Below, one piece after another: positions 7,749-15,699 of a stretch of 64,000 nt of DNA. The translations under genes and the position numbers were made by a program. Origin of the DNA: Actinospineispora eucalypti (lineage in GTDB: Bacteria; Actinomycetota; Actinomycetes; Mycobacteriales; Pseudonocardiaceae). Location: positions 1,054,001 through 1,118,000 of the forward strand of contig JACHMT010000004.1 of the NCBI GenBank assembly GCA_014208095.1, given 5' to 3'. The notes under the pieces are model-generated. The model was given only the letters and a program-made list of their open reading frames with translations, was not told the DNA's origin and searched no databases. How positions within the stretch are numbered: position 1 is the first letter of the stretch; each line of letters starts with the position of its first letter.

Positions 7749-8375
7749 TCATTGCCAGAGGTCGGTCACCGTCACACCCACCTCGGTGAGCAGCGCGCGC
7801 AGCAGCGGCAGGCTGATGCCGATCACGTTGGAGTGGTCGCCGTCGATGCCGTCCACGAACCACCCGCCGAGCCCGTCCAGGGTGAACCCGCCGGCCACGT
7901 GCAGCGGCTCCCCGGAGGAGACGTAGGCCTCCAGCTCGGCCTGGCGCGGCCGGCCGAACCGCACCGTGGTGCCGGCGTGCCGGCAGGCCTCCTTGGTCAC
8001 CGCTCCGCCGGACAGGCGCAGCACCGCGTGCCCGGTGACCAGCTCGCCGGTGCGCCCGGCCATCGCCGTCCAGCGGGCGAGCGCGACGTCCGCCGTGCCC
8101 GGCTTGCCCACCAGTTCGCCGTCGATGGACAGCATCGAGTCGCAGCCGATCACCAGCGCCTCGAACGTCTCGGCGGCCCCGGCCGCCACCCGCTCGGCCA
8201 CCGTCGCGGCCTTGGCCCTCGCCAGCGCGGTCACCGCCTCGGCCGGCGGGGCGTCGCGCAGCGAGGCGAGCACCGCGTCCTCGTCCACTTCGGAAACGTG
8301 TACCTGGGGGGCCAGACCGGCCGCGCGGAGCACGCCGAGCCGGGCCGGGGAAGCCGACGCGAGGATCACCTGCAC
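7749..8375 (-). CDS. maf: Maf-like nucleoside triphosphate pyrophosphatase
   Basis: A 208-residue Maf/Ham1-type enzyme that hydrolyses non-canonical NTPs to NMP and pyrophosphate (house-cleaning). The start GTG at 8375 gives VQVILASASPARLGVLRAAGL, the canonical SASPAR substrate-binding motif. It is followed by SEVDED, ALARAKA, CDSML, GKPGTADVA, and a C-terminal GGFTLDGLGGWFVDGIDGDHSNVIGISLPLL. Length matches the family. A longer reading frame upstream to 8828 is not family-like. It is divergent from the conservon sensor gene, with a 163-bp shared upstream region. Confidence 0.95.
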   Translation of the reverse strand: MQVILASASPARLGVLRAAGLAPQVHVSEVDEDAVLASLRDAPPAEAVTALARAKAATVAERVAAGAAETFEALVIGCDSMLSIDGELVGKPGTADVALARWTAMAGRTGELVTGHAVLRLSGGAVTKEACRHAGTTVRFGRPRQAELEAYVSSGEPLHVAGGFTLDGLGGWFVDGIDGDHSNVIGISLPLLRALLTEVGVTVTDLWQ

Positions 8376-8538
8376 GGTGTCCAACCCTATCCGGCTGCTC
8401 CAAATGGCCCGCTCCGGAATGGCCCGCTCGTCCGCGTTTCTCGCGCGAAGAGACCAAATGATTTGCATCCGGGGGCGCTGTGGGGCGCTCAGGGCTAGGG
8501 TCCGTCGGGTAGCTCCCCAATTCCAAAACGAAAACCTG

Positions 8539-10746
8539 ATGGGCATGCCAATGATCTCGCTGCGGCGGTACCTGCCGCGCGGCAACACCCTGGACGATGC
8601 GGCATGGTTGCGCCGGCACCGAATCGTGCTCATCGTGCTAGTACTCCACCTACCAGTGCTTTTTGCCTTCGGCTTGGTGCTCGGCAACTCCCCGTTGCTG
8701 GTCGCCGAGGCGATGTCGGTGCCGCTCCTGTGCGTGTTCCTGGGATATGTGACCAAGGTCCGCCGGCTGGCTTCGGTGATCGTAACCGCCGGGCTGACGT
8801 GGTGTTCGGTTTCCCTGGTCGGATTCACTCATGGATCAATTGAGGCGCACTTCCATTTCTTCATCATCATCGGGTTCATCGCGCTTTACCAGGACTGGAT
8901 CCCATTTTTATGGAACGTGTTCTTCACGGTGGTCAGCCACGGGGTCGGTTCGGCGCTCTACCCACACCTGATCTTCAACCACCACGCCGCGCAGGCCAAC
9001 CCGTGGGCGTGGTCGGCGGTGCACGGCATCGCGGTGGCCGCCGCGTGCACCGGGGTGGTGCTGTTCTGGCGGGTCAGCGAGGACGACCAGTACCGGGTGC
9101 ACCAGGCGGCGCGGCAGACCGACCTGGAGGCCGGCCGGCGCCGCTTCACCTCCGACCTGCTGATCAACCTGGCCCGGCGCAACCAGAAGATGCTCTACCG
9201 CCAGCTGGACATCATCAACCAGCTGGAGGAGAAGGAACGCGACCCGGATGCGCTCGGCGAGCTGTTCCAGCTGGAGCACCTGGCCACCCGGGTGCGGCGG
9301 AACGCGGAAAGCCTGCTGGTGCTCTCCGGCGAGGGAGCCTCGCGGGTGTGGCCGGTGCCGGTGCCGCTGCGCGAGGTGGTGCAGGCGGCGATCGCGGAGA
9401 CCGAGGACCTGGAGCGGGTCACCTTCAACGTGGCCGAGCACCTGGCCGTGGCCGGGAACTGCGTGGCCGACCTGACCCACCTGCTGGCCGAGCTGGCGGA
9501 GAACGCGGTGCGGTTCTCCCCGCCGGGCTCGACCGTGTCGGTGGCGCAGCGGCCGTACCCGCACGTGGCCGGCGCGCAGCTGCTCACCATCGAGGACTGG
9601 GGCGTCGGCATGCGCCCGGAGGCGCTGATCGAGGCGAACAAGCTGCTCACCGAGGCGCCCGAGGTGGACCTCTCCGCCTCCCGGCAGCTGGGCTTCCACG
9701 TGGTGGCCCGGCTGGCCAAGCGGCACGGCATCACGGTGTCGCTCACCCCGACCCCCGGTTGTGGGGTGACCGCGGCGGTGGTGCTGCCGGCGGAGCTGTT
9801 CGGCCCGGCGGTGGAACCGGACGCCGGGCGGCACGTGCGCCGGGGCGGCGGGCTGCTGCCGGCGCCGGTGCTGGGCCGGCTGCGCGGCCGTTCGCGGGAG
9901 TCGTCCGCACTGGTCACCGTGGACGGGCAGCGCCGGTGGGAGCGGACCGAGGCTCCCGTCCGCGCCCGCCCCGAGACGACCCGCGCCGAACCGGCCCCCG
10001 TCGGCGCCCGGCGCGTCGAGTACGTCCACGCCGAACCGGCCCGTACCCACGCCGACGCCGACCGCGGGCACCCCGCGCCGTCCCGCGACGACGGGTACGC
10101 GACCGCCGAGTTCCCCCGCGACGGTTACACCCCGGCCGAGCCGTCCCGCGACGGTTACGCGAAGGCCGAGCCGTCCCGCGATGGTTACACGCCGGCCGAG
10201 CCGTCCCGCGACGGGTACGCGCCGGCCGAGTCCTCCCGCGGCGGTTACGCGTACGCCGAGCCGGGCCGAGCCGCGCACGCCGAGGCCGGCCAGCGTCACC
10301 CGAGGGCCGGGTACGCCCCGACCGAGGCCCAACCGGTACACGCGCCGGTGGAGGCCCGCCGCGGGCCCGCGCCGGCCGAACCGCCCCGGCGCGCGCCGGC
10401 CGAGCAGTCGAGGGCCGAGTCGCCGAGGGCCGAGCGGTCGCAGCGGGAGCTGACGGTGGCCGAGCACGCGGCGGCGATGGCCGCACGGGCCGCGCCGCTG
10501 CCGCCACCGGCACTGGACCCCGAGGACGAGCAGCCGGCGGACGACCGCCCCCGGCTCACCCGGCGGCGGCCGCAGACCCACATCGCGCCCGAGCTGCGCC
10601 ACCCGGTGCCGTACCCGAGGACGGAGCAGCCCGAGGCACCGGCGCCGCCCACCTCCTCCGACGCGCTGTCGCGCTACCAGGCCAGCCGGCACGCCGCGCG
10701 CGTCGCCGCCGAACAGGAGAACGGTAAGTGGGAACGACCGACATGA
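8539..10746 (+). CDS. cvnA: Conservon sensor-like ATPase with a long repeat-rich tail
   Basis: First gene of a cvnABCD conservon. About 735 residues. It has an N-terminal membrane domain of several segments with a His-rich loop (GSIEAHFHFFIIIGFIALYQDWIPF), and a coiled-coil/dimerisation region (DLLINLARRNQKMLYRQLDIINQLEEKERD). It lacks a standard phospho-acceptor H-box. The HATPase domain carries the N-box LAENAVRFSPPG and the G1 box DWGVGM. The last 240 or so residues are low-complexity Pro/Arg/Glu-rich and include 10-residue repeats of the SRDGYxPAEP kind. Candidate starts are the ATGs at 8539, 8545 and 8551; I give the first. The stop overlaps cvnB (ATGA). Conservons are thought to act as membrane-associated G-protein-like switches. 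Confidence 0.88.
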   Translation: MGMPMISLRRYLPRGNTLDDAAWLRRHRIVLIVLVLHLPVLFAFGLVLGNSPLLVAEAMSVPLLCVFLGYVTKVRRLASVIVTAGLTWCSVSLVGFTHGSIEAHFHFFIIIGFIALYQDWIPFLWNVFFTVVSHGVGSALYPHLIFNHHAAQANPWAWSAVHGIAVAAACTGVVLFWRVSEDDQYRVHQAARQTDLEAGRRRFTSDLLINLARRNQKMLYRQLDIINQLEEKERDPDALGELFQLEHLATRVRRNAESLLVLSGEGASRVWPVPVPLREVVQAAIAETEDLERVTFNVAEHLAVAGNCVADLTHLLAELAENAVRFSPPGSTVSVAQRPYPHVAGAQLLTIEDWGVGMRPEALIEANKLLTEAPEVDLSASRQLGFHVVARLAKRHGITVSLTPTPGCGVTAAVVLPAELFGPAVEPDAGRHVRRGGGLLPAPVLGRLRGRSRESSALVTVDGQRRWERTEAPVRARPETTRAEPAPVGARRVEYVHAEPARTHADADRGHPAPSRDDGYATAEFPRDGYTPAEPSRDGYAKAEPSRDGYTPAEPSRDGYAPAESSRGGYAYAEPGRAAHAEAGQRHPRAGYAPTEAQPVHAPVEARRGPAPAEPPRRAPAEQSRAESPRAERSQRELTVAEHAAAMAARAAPLPPPALDPEDEQPADDRPRLTRRRPQTHIAPELRHPVPYPRTEQPEAPAPPTSSDALSRYQASRHAARVAAEQENGKWERPT
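10081..10265 (+). repeat. 30-bp tandem coding repeat in the sensor tail
   Basis: About five to six 30-bp units encoding 10-residue repeats (PRDGYTPAEP, SRDGYAKAEP, SRDGYTPAEP, SRDGYAPAES, SRGGYAYAEP), residues about 515-575 of the conservon sensor. DNA units are near-identical (CCGTCCCGCGACGGTTACGC), indicating recent expansion. Confidence 0.85.
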
Positions 10747-11153
10747 ACCAGTCGAACGGCCAGCCCCGGCTGGACTGGCTGCTGAACGACTTCGCGCGGA
10801 CCACCCCGGGGGTCCGCCACGGGCTGGTGCTGTCCGGCGACGGGCTGCCGCTGGCCTGCTCCGAGGGCGTCTCCGACGAGCTGGCGGACCGGTTGTCCGC
10901 CGCCTCCTCCGGACTGGTCAGCCTGGCCCGGGGGGCGGCGACGTTGCTGGGCACCGAACCGGTCACCCAGACCATCGTGGAGATGGCCGGCGGCTACCTG
11001 TTCGCCACCGCGGTCAGCGCCGGATCCACCCTGGTCGTGCACACCGAGCGCGACTGCGACCTGGGCATGATCGCCTACGAGATGACCATGCTCGCCACCA
11101 GCGTCGGGCACGCGCTGACCCCGGCCGGGCGCGGGGCTCCGGCACGCTCGTGA
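10743..11153 (+). CDS. cvnB: Roadblock/LC7-domain protein of the conservon
   Basis: A 136-residue roadblock/LC7 protein: LDWLLNDFARTTPGVRHGLVLSGDGLPLACS, then LVSLARGAATLLG and a C-terminal DLGMIAYEMTMLATSVGHAL. Roadblock proteins modulate the nucleotide cycle of small GTPases, here presumably the cvnD product. The ATG at 10743 overlaps the cvnA stop; an in-frame GTG at 10728 is a less likely start. The stop overlaps the cvnC start (GTGA). Confidence 0.95.
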   Translation: MNQSNGQPRLDWLLNDFARTTPGVRHGLVLSGDGLPLACSEGVSDELADRLSAASSGLVSLARGAATLLGTEPVTQTIVEMAGGYLFATAVSAGSTLVVHTERDCDLGMIAYEMTMLATSVGHALTPAGRGAPARS

Positions 11154-11533
11154 CCCGGCCCATGCGGGCCACCGCCGGCCAGGCCGGGCGGGTGGTCCCG
11201 GTCTACGCGCTGACCAAGGGGCGCACCCACACCACCGAGGGCCTGGACATGCCCCTGGAGGCGCTGGTCACGGTGAGCGGGCACGGCGCGCGCCTGGCCG
11301 GTTCGCTGGACCCGGAGTACCGGGCCATCGTGGACCTCGGCGGGCTGCGCCCGATCTCCCTGGTGGAGATCGGGTCGGCGCTGGGCGTGCCGGTCGGCGT
11401 GGCCAGGGTGCTGGTCAGCGACCTGGCCGGCGCCGGATACCTGGTGGTGCATGCGCCACCGCCGACCACGGCCGGGGGACCACCCAGCCGTGCGCTGCTG
11501 GAAAGGCTGCTGGATGGACTCCGCACCCACTAA
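11150..11533 (+). CDS. cvnC: DUF742 protein of the conservon
   Basis: A 127-residue DUF742 protein. Typical elements are RVVPVYALTKGRT near the N-terminus, then LEALV, LDPEYRAIVDLGGLRPISLVEIGSALGVPVGVARVLVSDLAGAGYLVVHAP. The C-terminal part resembles a winged helix. It starts on the cvnB stop (GTGA) and its last 20 bases overlap the start of cvnD. The precise role in the complex is not known to me. Confidence 0.93.
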   Translation: MTRPMRATAGQAGRVVPVYALTKGRTHTTEGLDMPLEALVTVSGHGARLAGSLDPEYRAIVDLGGLRPISLVEIGSALGVPVGVARVLVSDLAGAGYLVVHAPPPTTAGGPPSRALLERLLDGLRTH

Positions 11534-12107
11534 GGACACCGTGCCCGGCGAGTTATCGGCGTCGCCGGTACCGCTGAAGATCCTGGTCGCCGGTGGCTTC
11601 GGCGTGGGCAAGACGACCATGGTCGGCGCGCTCTCCGAGATCCCGCCGGTGAGCACCGAGCAGGAGATGACCTCCCTCTCCGAGGGGGTGGACGACCTGA
11701 GCCAGGTGCCGGACAAGCGCACCACCACGGTGGCCATGGACTTCGGCCGGATCACCGTGGACGAGTCGATGATCCTGTACGTGTTCGGCACGCCCGGCCA
11801 GTCCCGGTTCTGGTTCATGTGGGACGAGCTGGCGGTGGGCGCGGTCGGCGCGGTGGTGCTGGTCGACCTGCGCCGGGTGGACGACTGCTTCCCGGCGATC
11901 GACTACTTCGAGAACCGGGGCGTGCCGTTCGTGGTGGCGGTGAACGAGTTCCCGGACGCCGAGCGGTTCGGCGACGCCGAGGTGCGGCACGCCCTGGTGC
12001 TGCCGCCGGACACCCCCATGGTGCGGTTGGACGCGCGGGATCCGGAGTCCTGCCGGGCGGCCCTGGTCGCGCTGGTCGAGCACGCGCTCACCCGCGCGGT
12101 GGCCTAA
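11514..12107 (+). CDS. cvnD: Conservon small GTPase
   Basis: A 197-residue Ras-like GTP-binding protein with P-loop GGFGVGKTT (residues 28-36), switch region ending in FGTPGQSRFWFMWDEL (G3), and NEFPD as the G4 variant of NKxD. It is the last gene of the four-gene conservon. The ATG at 11514 lies inside the end of cvnC, in a different frame. Such GTPases are thought to relay a signal from the CvnA sensor to unknown effectors. The next gene is convergent, starting its stop 5 bp away, so the operon ends here. Confidence 0.95.
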   Translation: MDSAPTKDTVPGELSASPVPLKILVAGGFGVGKTTMVGALSEIPPVSTEQEMTSLSEGVDDLSQVPDKRTTTVAMDFGRITVDESMILYVFGTPGQSRFWFMWDELAVGAVGAVVLVDLRRVDDCFPAIDYFENRGVPFVVAVNEFPDAERFGDAEVRHALVLPPDTPMVRLDARDPESCRAALVALVEHALTRAVA

Positions 12108-12112
12108 GGGGC

Positions 12113-12670
12113 TCAGGTCCGGCGGTACCAGTCGTTGGCCCGGCTGGTCCAGAGCAGCGCGCAGCCGGTGGCGATCCAGACCAGCCCGAGCACCGCGAGG
12201 AACCCGCCGACCGCGATCGAGTACACCTGCAGCAGCATGCCGAGGCCGCCGACGGCGGACAGTGCGATCCGGCCGATGTTGCGCCCGGACTGGGCGAGCA
12301 CCCCGCCGACCACCAGGATCGCGGCCATGACCAGGCAGAACAGCCCCAGCACGGCGATCAGGCCCGCCCCGGCACCGATGAGCCCGGAGCCGGTGCCGAA
12401 CCCGCGCACGAACCCGGGGTTGGTCGACCCGATCAGCAGCAGCACGCCGGTCAGCCCCTGCACGGCCGCGCCGAGGTAGGCCATCACCGCCGCGGCGATG
12501 ACCGTGCCCGGCCTGCCCTGTGTGGTGTCCAGGAGGTCAGGGTGCCAACCGCGCTGGTGTGGCACCAGCCCGGCGGGGAAATCGGTATAAGGCATCGCCG
12601 GCCCAGGGTAGGGCGGGTACGGCCTCGGCGCGACGTAAGGCCGGGCCGGGTTCGGCTGGTTCGGGTACAT
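12113..12670 (-). CDS. Four-TM membrane protein with Pro/Tyr-rich N-terminus
   Basis: A 185-residue protein. The first 50 residues are rich in Pro and Tyr (MYPNQPNPARPYVAPRPYPP) and hydrophilic. About four hydrophobic segments follow (TVIAAAVMAYLGAAVQGLTGVLLLIG; LIGAGAGLIAVLGLFCLVMAAILVVGGVLA; IALSAVGGLGMLLQVYSIAVGGFLAVLGLVWIATGCALLW). It ends in a short charged tail. The pattern of Pro-rich cytoplasmic head plus four TM helices is common in actinomycete proteins of unknown function. It is convergent with the conservon. No family assigned. Confidence 0.8.
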   Translation of the reverse strand: MYPNQPNPARPYVAPRPYPPYPGPAMPYTDFPAGLVPHQRGWHPDLLDTTQGRPGTVIAAAVMAYLGAAVQGLTGVLLLIGSTNPGFVRGFGTGSGLIGAGAGLIAVLGLFCLVMAAILVVGGVLAQSGRNIGRIALSAVGGLGMLLQVYSIAVGGFLAVLGLVWIATGCALLWTSRANDWYRRT

Positions 12671-12787
12671 GACTCACGCCCCTTCCGCCGGACGCTCTCA
12701 CCGGCTCGACCGGTCCGACCCCGGCCGCCCCGCGAGGGTTGGGTCCTGATCGCCAATTTCCCATCGCGTGGCCGGGACCGCTCCCGG

Positions 12788-13198
12788 TCAGCCGGAGAAC
12801 GGGTTCCGCACGGTCAGCTCCCCGAACCGGAGGCCGTCCTGAAGGTCCTCGGTGAGCAGCGTGTCGGCCCCGGCCAACAACGCGGCCTCCACGATCAGCG
12901 CGTCCCGGAAGTTGATCCCGTGCAGCTCGTGCAGCAGGCTGGCCGACACGATCAGTTGTGGCGTGGTCTCCACGGTCGCCCACTCGGCATAGTTTGCGAC
13001 GATCCTTCGCGCCCTTGCCGGCGCCAGCCGCAACTTGCCGGTCGCCACGTTGTAGAACTCCTGGAGGACCTGGGTGCTGAGCGCACCGGAGTCGCTGTCC
13101 CACAGCTGAGCGAGAAGCATCTCGGCCTTGGTCGACTTGTCTCGGTTCCTCGGGTCGTACGTGTAGACCAGGATGTTCGTGTCGACGAAGACGGTCAC
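12788..13198 (-). CDS. PIN-domain ribonuclease toxin (VapC-like)
   Basis: A 136-residue PIN-domain protein. Acidic metal ligands are visible: D7 in MTVFVDTNILVYTYD, E46 in LSTQVLQEFYNV, and D98 in INFRDALIVEAALLAGADTLLTEDLQDG, with a further D in LLTED. Relatives are Mg-dependent endoribonucleases neutralised by a co-encoded antitoxin. The start ATG overlaps the stop of the upstream antitoxin gene (ATGA), the classic antitoxin-first arrangement. Confidence 0.92.
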   Translation of the reverse strand: MTVFVDTNILVYTYDPRNRDKSTKAEMLLAQLWDSDSGALSTQVLQEFYNVATGKLRLAPARARRIVANYAEWATVETTPQLIVSASLLHELHGINFRDALIVEAALLAGADTLLTEDLQDGLRFGELTVRNPFSG

Positions 13199-13488
13199 GA
13201 GCTGTAGCGACCGAGTCGCTCCTCATAGACCTCGTCGCGGTTCCACCGGTACGGCTCCTGGTCCGATGGCTCCTCACGGGCCAGGCGGGCGCGCTCCTCA
13301 CGGGTTTCCGCCATCATGCGCAGCGCCGATTCCCGCGCGCGCTGATACCGCTCATCGGCCGCGGTCAGCTCGTCGATGTGTTGTGCCACCATCGCGCTGA
13401 CCGAGGTGCCTCGTCGCGCGGCGAGGGCCTTGGCGCGGCGGATCACCTCGTCGTCGAGCTGGACGGTGAGGTTCTGCTTCACGACCAC
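13195..13488 (-). CDS. Ribbon-helix-helix-type antitoxin
   Basis: A 97-residue protein starting MVVKQNLTVQLDDEVIRRAKALAARRGTSVSAMVAQHIDEL. This is a CopG/ribbon-helix-helix DNA-binding fold (beta-strand NLTVQL, then two helices around RRGTSVSAMV). The charged C-terminal part would wrap the PIN toxin. It is expected to neutralise the toxin and autorepress the operon. Start may be the GTG at 13488 or the GTG at 13482. It lies 119 bp from accE, inserted in the carboxylase locus. Confidence 0.88.
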   Translation of the reverse strand: MVVKQNLTVQLDDEVIRRAKALAARRGTSVSAMVAQHIDELTAADERYQRARESALRMMAETREERARLAREEPSDQEPYRWNRDEVYEERLGRYSS

Positions 13489-13523
13489 AGGCTAGCACGT
13501 GGAGCACGTGAAAGGCTGTGGTC

Positions 13524-13769
13524 TCAGCGGGGCAGGTAGTGGTTTCGCCAGGCGCCGGGGCCGGGATGCAGGGGGGCGCGGACGGCGGCGGTGCGGTCCA
13601 CCCAGACGCTCCGGCCGCGGGTGTCCGGCTCGGCCGGTCCGGGGGTGGCGGACGCGGCGGCGGCCAGCACCGCGGTCAGCGCGGCCACCTCGGCGTCGTC
13701 CGGCTCGCCCCGGACCACCCGGAACAGCGCGCGCCGCTGCTCCGGGGTCTGCTCCTCCGGCGGGCTCAC
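13524..13769 (-). CDS. accE: Acyl-CoA carboxylase epsilon subunit
   Basis: An 81-residue protein, VSPPEEQTPEQRRALFRVVRGEPDDAEVAALTAVLAAAA, with C-terminal VWVDRTAAVRAPLHPGPGAWRNHYLPR. The GEPDDAEVAALTAVLAA helix and the terminal PGPGAWRxSxLPR motif are typical of the actinobacterial AccE family, which bridges the alpha (AccA3) and beta (AccD5) subunits. The GTG start overlaps the accD5 stop (GTGA). Too short and too overlapped to be obvious, but the position after accD5 makes it firm. Confidence 0.93.
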   Translation of the reverse strand: MSPPEEQTPEQRRALFRVVRGEPDDAEVAALTAVLAAAASATPGPAEPDTRGRSVWVDRTAAVRAPLHPGPGAWRNHYLPR

Positions 13770-15400
13770 AGCGGGATGTTCCCGTGCTTGCGGGCCGGCG
13801 CGGCCTCCCGCTTGGTGGCCAGCAGGCGCAGCGCGCGGCCCACGTGCCCCCGGGTGTGCGCGGGCGGGATGACCGCGTCGATGTAGCCCCGGTCGGCGGC
13901 CAGGTAGGGGTTGCAGAGGGTGTCCTCGTAGTCGGTCTGCAGCTCCGCACGCCGCGCGGTCAGCTCGTCGCCGGACAGCTCGCGCAGCTCCTTGCGGTAC
14001 AGGATGCTCACCGCGCCCTGTGCCCCGGTGACCGCGATCTGCGCGGTCGGCCAGGCGATGTTCACGTCCGCGCCCAGGTGCTTGGAGCCCATCACGTCGT
14101 ACGCCCCGCCGTAGGCCTTGCGGGTGATCACGGTGACCTTGGGCACCGTGGCCTCGGCGTAGGCGTAGATCAGCTTGGCGCCGCGGCGGATGATGCCGTT
14201 CCACTCCTGGTCGGTGCCGGGCAGGAATCCGGGCACGTCCACGAAGGTCAGGATCGGGATGTTGAACGCGTCGCAGGTGCGCACGAACCGCGCCGCCTTC
14301 TCCGAGGCGTCGATGTCCAGGCAGCCGGCGAACTGGGTGGGCTGGTTGGCCACCACGCCGACGCTCTGTCCCTCCACCCGGCCGAAGCCGACCACGATGT
14401 TCGGCGCCCACAGCGCCTGCACCTCGAGGAACTCCCCGTCGTCGACGACCCGGGTGATCACCTCGTGGATGTCGTACGGCTGGTTGGGGGAGTCCGGGAC
14501 GATGGTGTCCAGCTCCCGGTCGGTGTCGGTCAGCCCGTCCGCGATGGACCCCTCCACCGGCTCGGAGGGGGCGAACCGGGGCGGCTCGGAGAGGTTGTTG
14601 GACGGCAGGAAGGACAGTAGCTCCTTCACGTAGGAGAGCGCGTCCTCCTCGTCGGAGGCCAGGTAGTGGGCCACCCCGGACTTGGAGTTGTGGGCCCGGG
14701 CGCCGCCCAGCTCCTCCATCTCCACGTCCTCACCGGTCACCGTCTTGATCACGTCAGGCCCGGTGATGAACATGTTGGAGGTCTGGTCGACCATCACGGT
14801 GAAGTCGGTGATCGCCGGCGAGTACACCGCGCCGCCCGCGCAGGCGCCCATGATCAGCGAGATCTGCGGGATCACCCCGGAGGAGCGCACGTTCCGGATG
14901 AAGATCTCGCCGTAGAGCCCGAGCGCGACCACCCCCTCCTGGATGCGCGCGCCGCCGCCGTCGTTGATGCCGACCATCGGGCAACCGATCTTGGTCGCCA
15001 GGTCCATCACCTTGACGATCTTCTCGCCGTACACCTCGCCCAGCGCCCCGCCGAACACCGTGGCGTCCTGGCTGAACACGCAGACCGGCCGGCCGTCGAT
15101 GGTGCCGGTGCCGGTCACCACGCCGTCGCCCAGCGGGCGGTTGCGGTCCATGCCGAAGTTGGTCGAGCGGTGCCGGGTGAGCGCGTCCAGCTCCATGAAG
15201 GACCCCGGGTCCAGCAGCTGGTCGATCCGCTCCCTGGCGGTCTGCCGGCCCTTGGCGTGCTGGCGCTCGATGGCCTGCTCGGAGCCGGCGTGCACCGCCT
15301 GGTCGTGCCGGCCGTAGAGGTCGGCCAGCTTGCCGGCGGTGGTGTGGATGTCCGGCTCGTCGGCGGGCGGTTCGCCGATCGACTCCATGGCGGTGCTCAT
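13766..15400 (-). CDS. accD5: Propionyl/acetyl-CoA carboxylase beta chain (carboxyltransferase)
   Basis: A 544-residue carboxyltransferase that moves CO2 from biotin to acyl-CoA. N-terminal half: LDALTRHRSTNFGMDRNRPLGDGVVTGTGTI, GINDGGGARIQEGV and GACAGGAVYSPAITDF (oxyanion hole of the N-domain). C-terminal half: GFLPGTDQEWNGIIRRGAKLIYAYAEATVPKVTVITRKAYGGAYDVMGSKHLGADVNIAWPTAQIAV. The Asp in AYGGAYDVM occupies the position that favours propionyl-CoA in characterised actinobacterial PccB/AccD5. It is translationally coupled to accE; birA lies upstream in divergent orientation. Confidence 0.96.
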   Translation of the reverse strand: MSTAMESIGEPPADEPDIHTTAGKLADLYGRHDQAVHAGSEQAIERQHAKGRQTARERIDQLLDPGSFMELDALTRHRSTNFGMDRNRPLGDGVVTGTGTIDGRPVCVFSQDATVFGGALGEVYGEKIVKVMDLATKIGCPMVGINDGGGARIQEGVVALGLYGEIFIRNVRSSGVIPQISLIMGACAGGAVYSPAITDFTVMVDQTSNMFITGPDVIKTVTGEDVEMEELGGARAHNSKSGVAHYLASDEEDALSYVKELLSFLPSNNLSEPPRFAPSEPVEGSIADGLTDTDRELDTIVPDSPNQPYDIHEVITRVVDDGEFLEVQALWAPNIVVGFGRVEGQSVGVVANQPTQFAGCLDIDASEKAARFVRTCDAFNIPILTFVDVPGFLPGTDQEWNGIIRRGAKLIYAYAEATVPKVTVITRKAYGGAYDVMGSKHLGADVNIAWPTAQIAVTGAQGAVSILYRKELRELSGDELTARRAELQTDYEDTLCNPYLAADRGYIDAVIPPAHTRGHVGRALRLLATKREAAPARKHGNIPL

Positions 15401-15467
15401 GGCTGCGTACTTTAACTACCGGAACGGCCGGTCCGCGCGCTCAGCATCACACGTCACAGCCGGGTGG

Positions 15468-15668
15468 TTAGTTCTCCTCGTCCCGGGCGATGGTCGCGTC
15501 CAGCCGATTCACGATCGCCCGCTGCTCCGCGAGCATGGCATCCAGCCGGTCGTGCATCTCGGCGAAGTCGCGGGCAAGCTCTTCCTCGAAGTTGGCCATC
15601 TCCTCGCGCACCGCATCGGCGGTCTGCTGCCAGAGCCGCTCCAGCTCCGCACTGTCGGACGGGATCAT
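15468..15668 (-). CDS. Small coiled-coil protein divergent from birA
   Basis: A 66-residue highly charged helical protein (MIPSDSAELERLWQQTADAVREEMANFEEELARDFAEMHDRLDAMLAEQRAIVNRLDATIARDEEN). The heptad pattern suggests a coiled coil over nearly its whole length. The ATG at 15668 is the best start; the long upstream extension of the frame reads antisense to birA and is spurious. It is 31 bp from birA, back to back. Function unknown. Confidence 0.6.
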   Translation of the reverse strand: MIPSDSAELERLWQQTADAVREEMANFEEELARDFAEMHDRLDAMLAEQRAIVNRLDATIARDEEN

Positions 15669-15699
15669 GTCGACGAGGGTACTAGGTTGACGACTTGAC

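Noticed and set aside
7966..8538. N-terminal extension of the conservon sensor gene up to 7966
   Set aside because: The extension is antisense to maf, and the sensor's own start context with membrane domain begins at 8539-8551.
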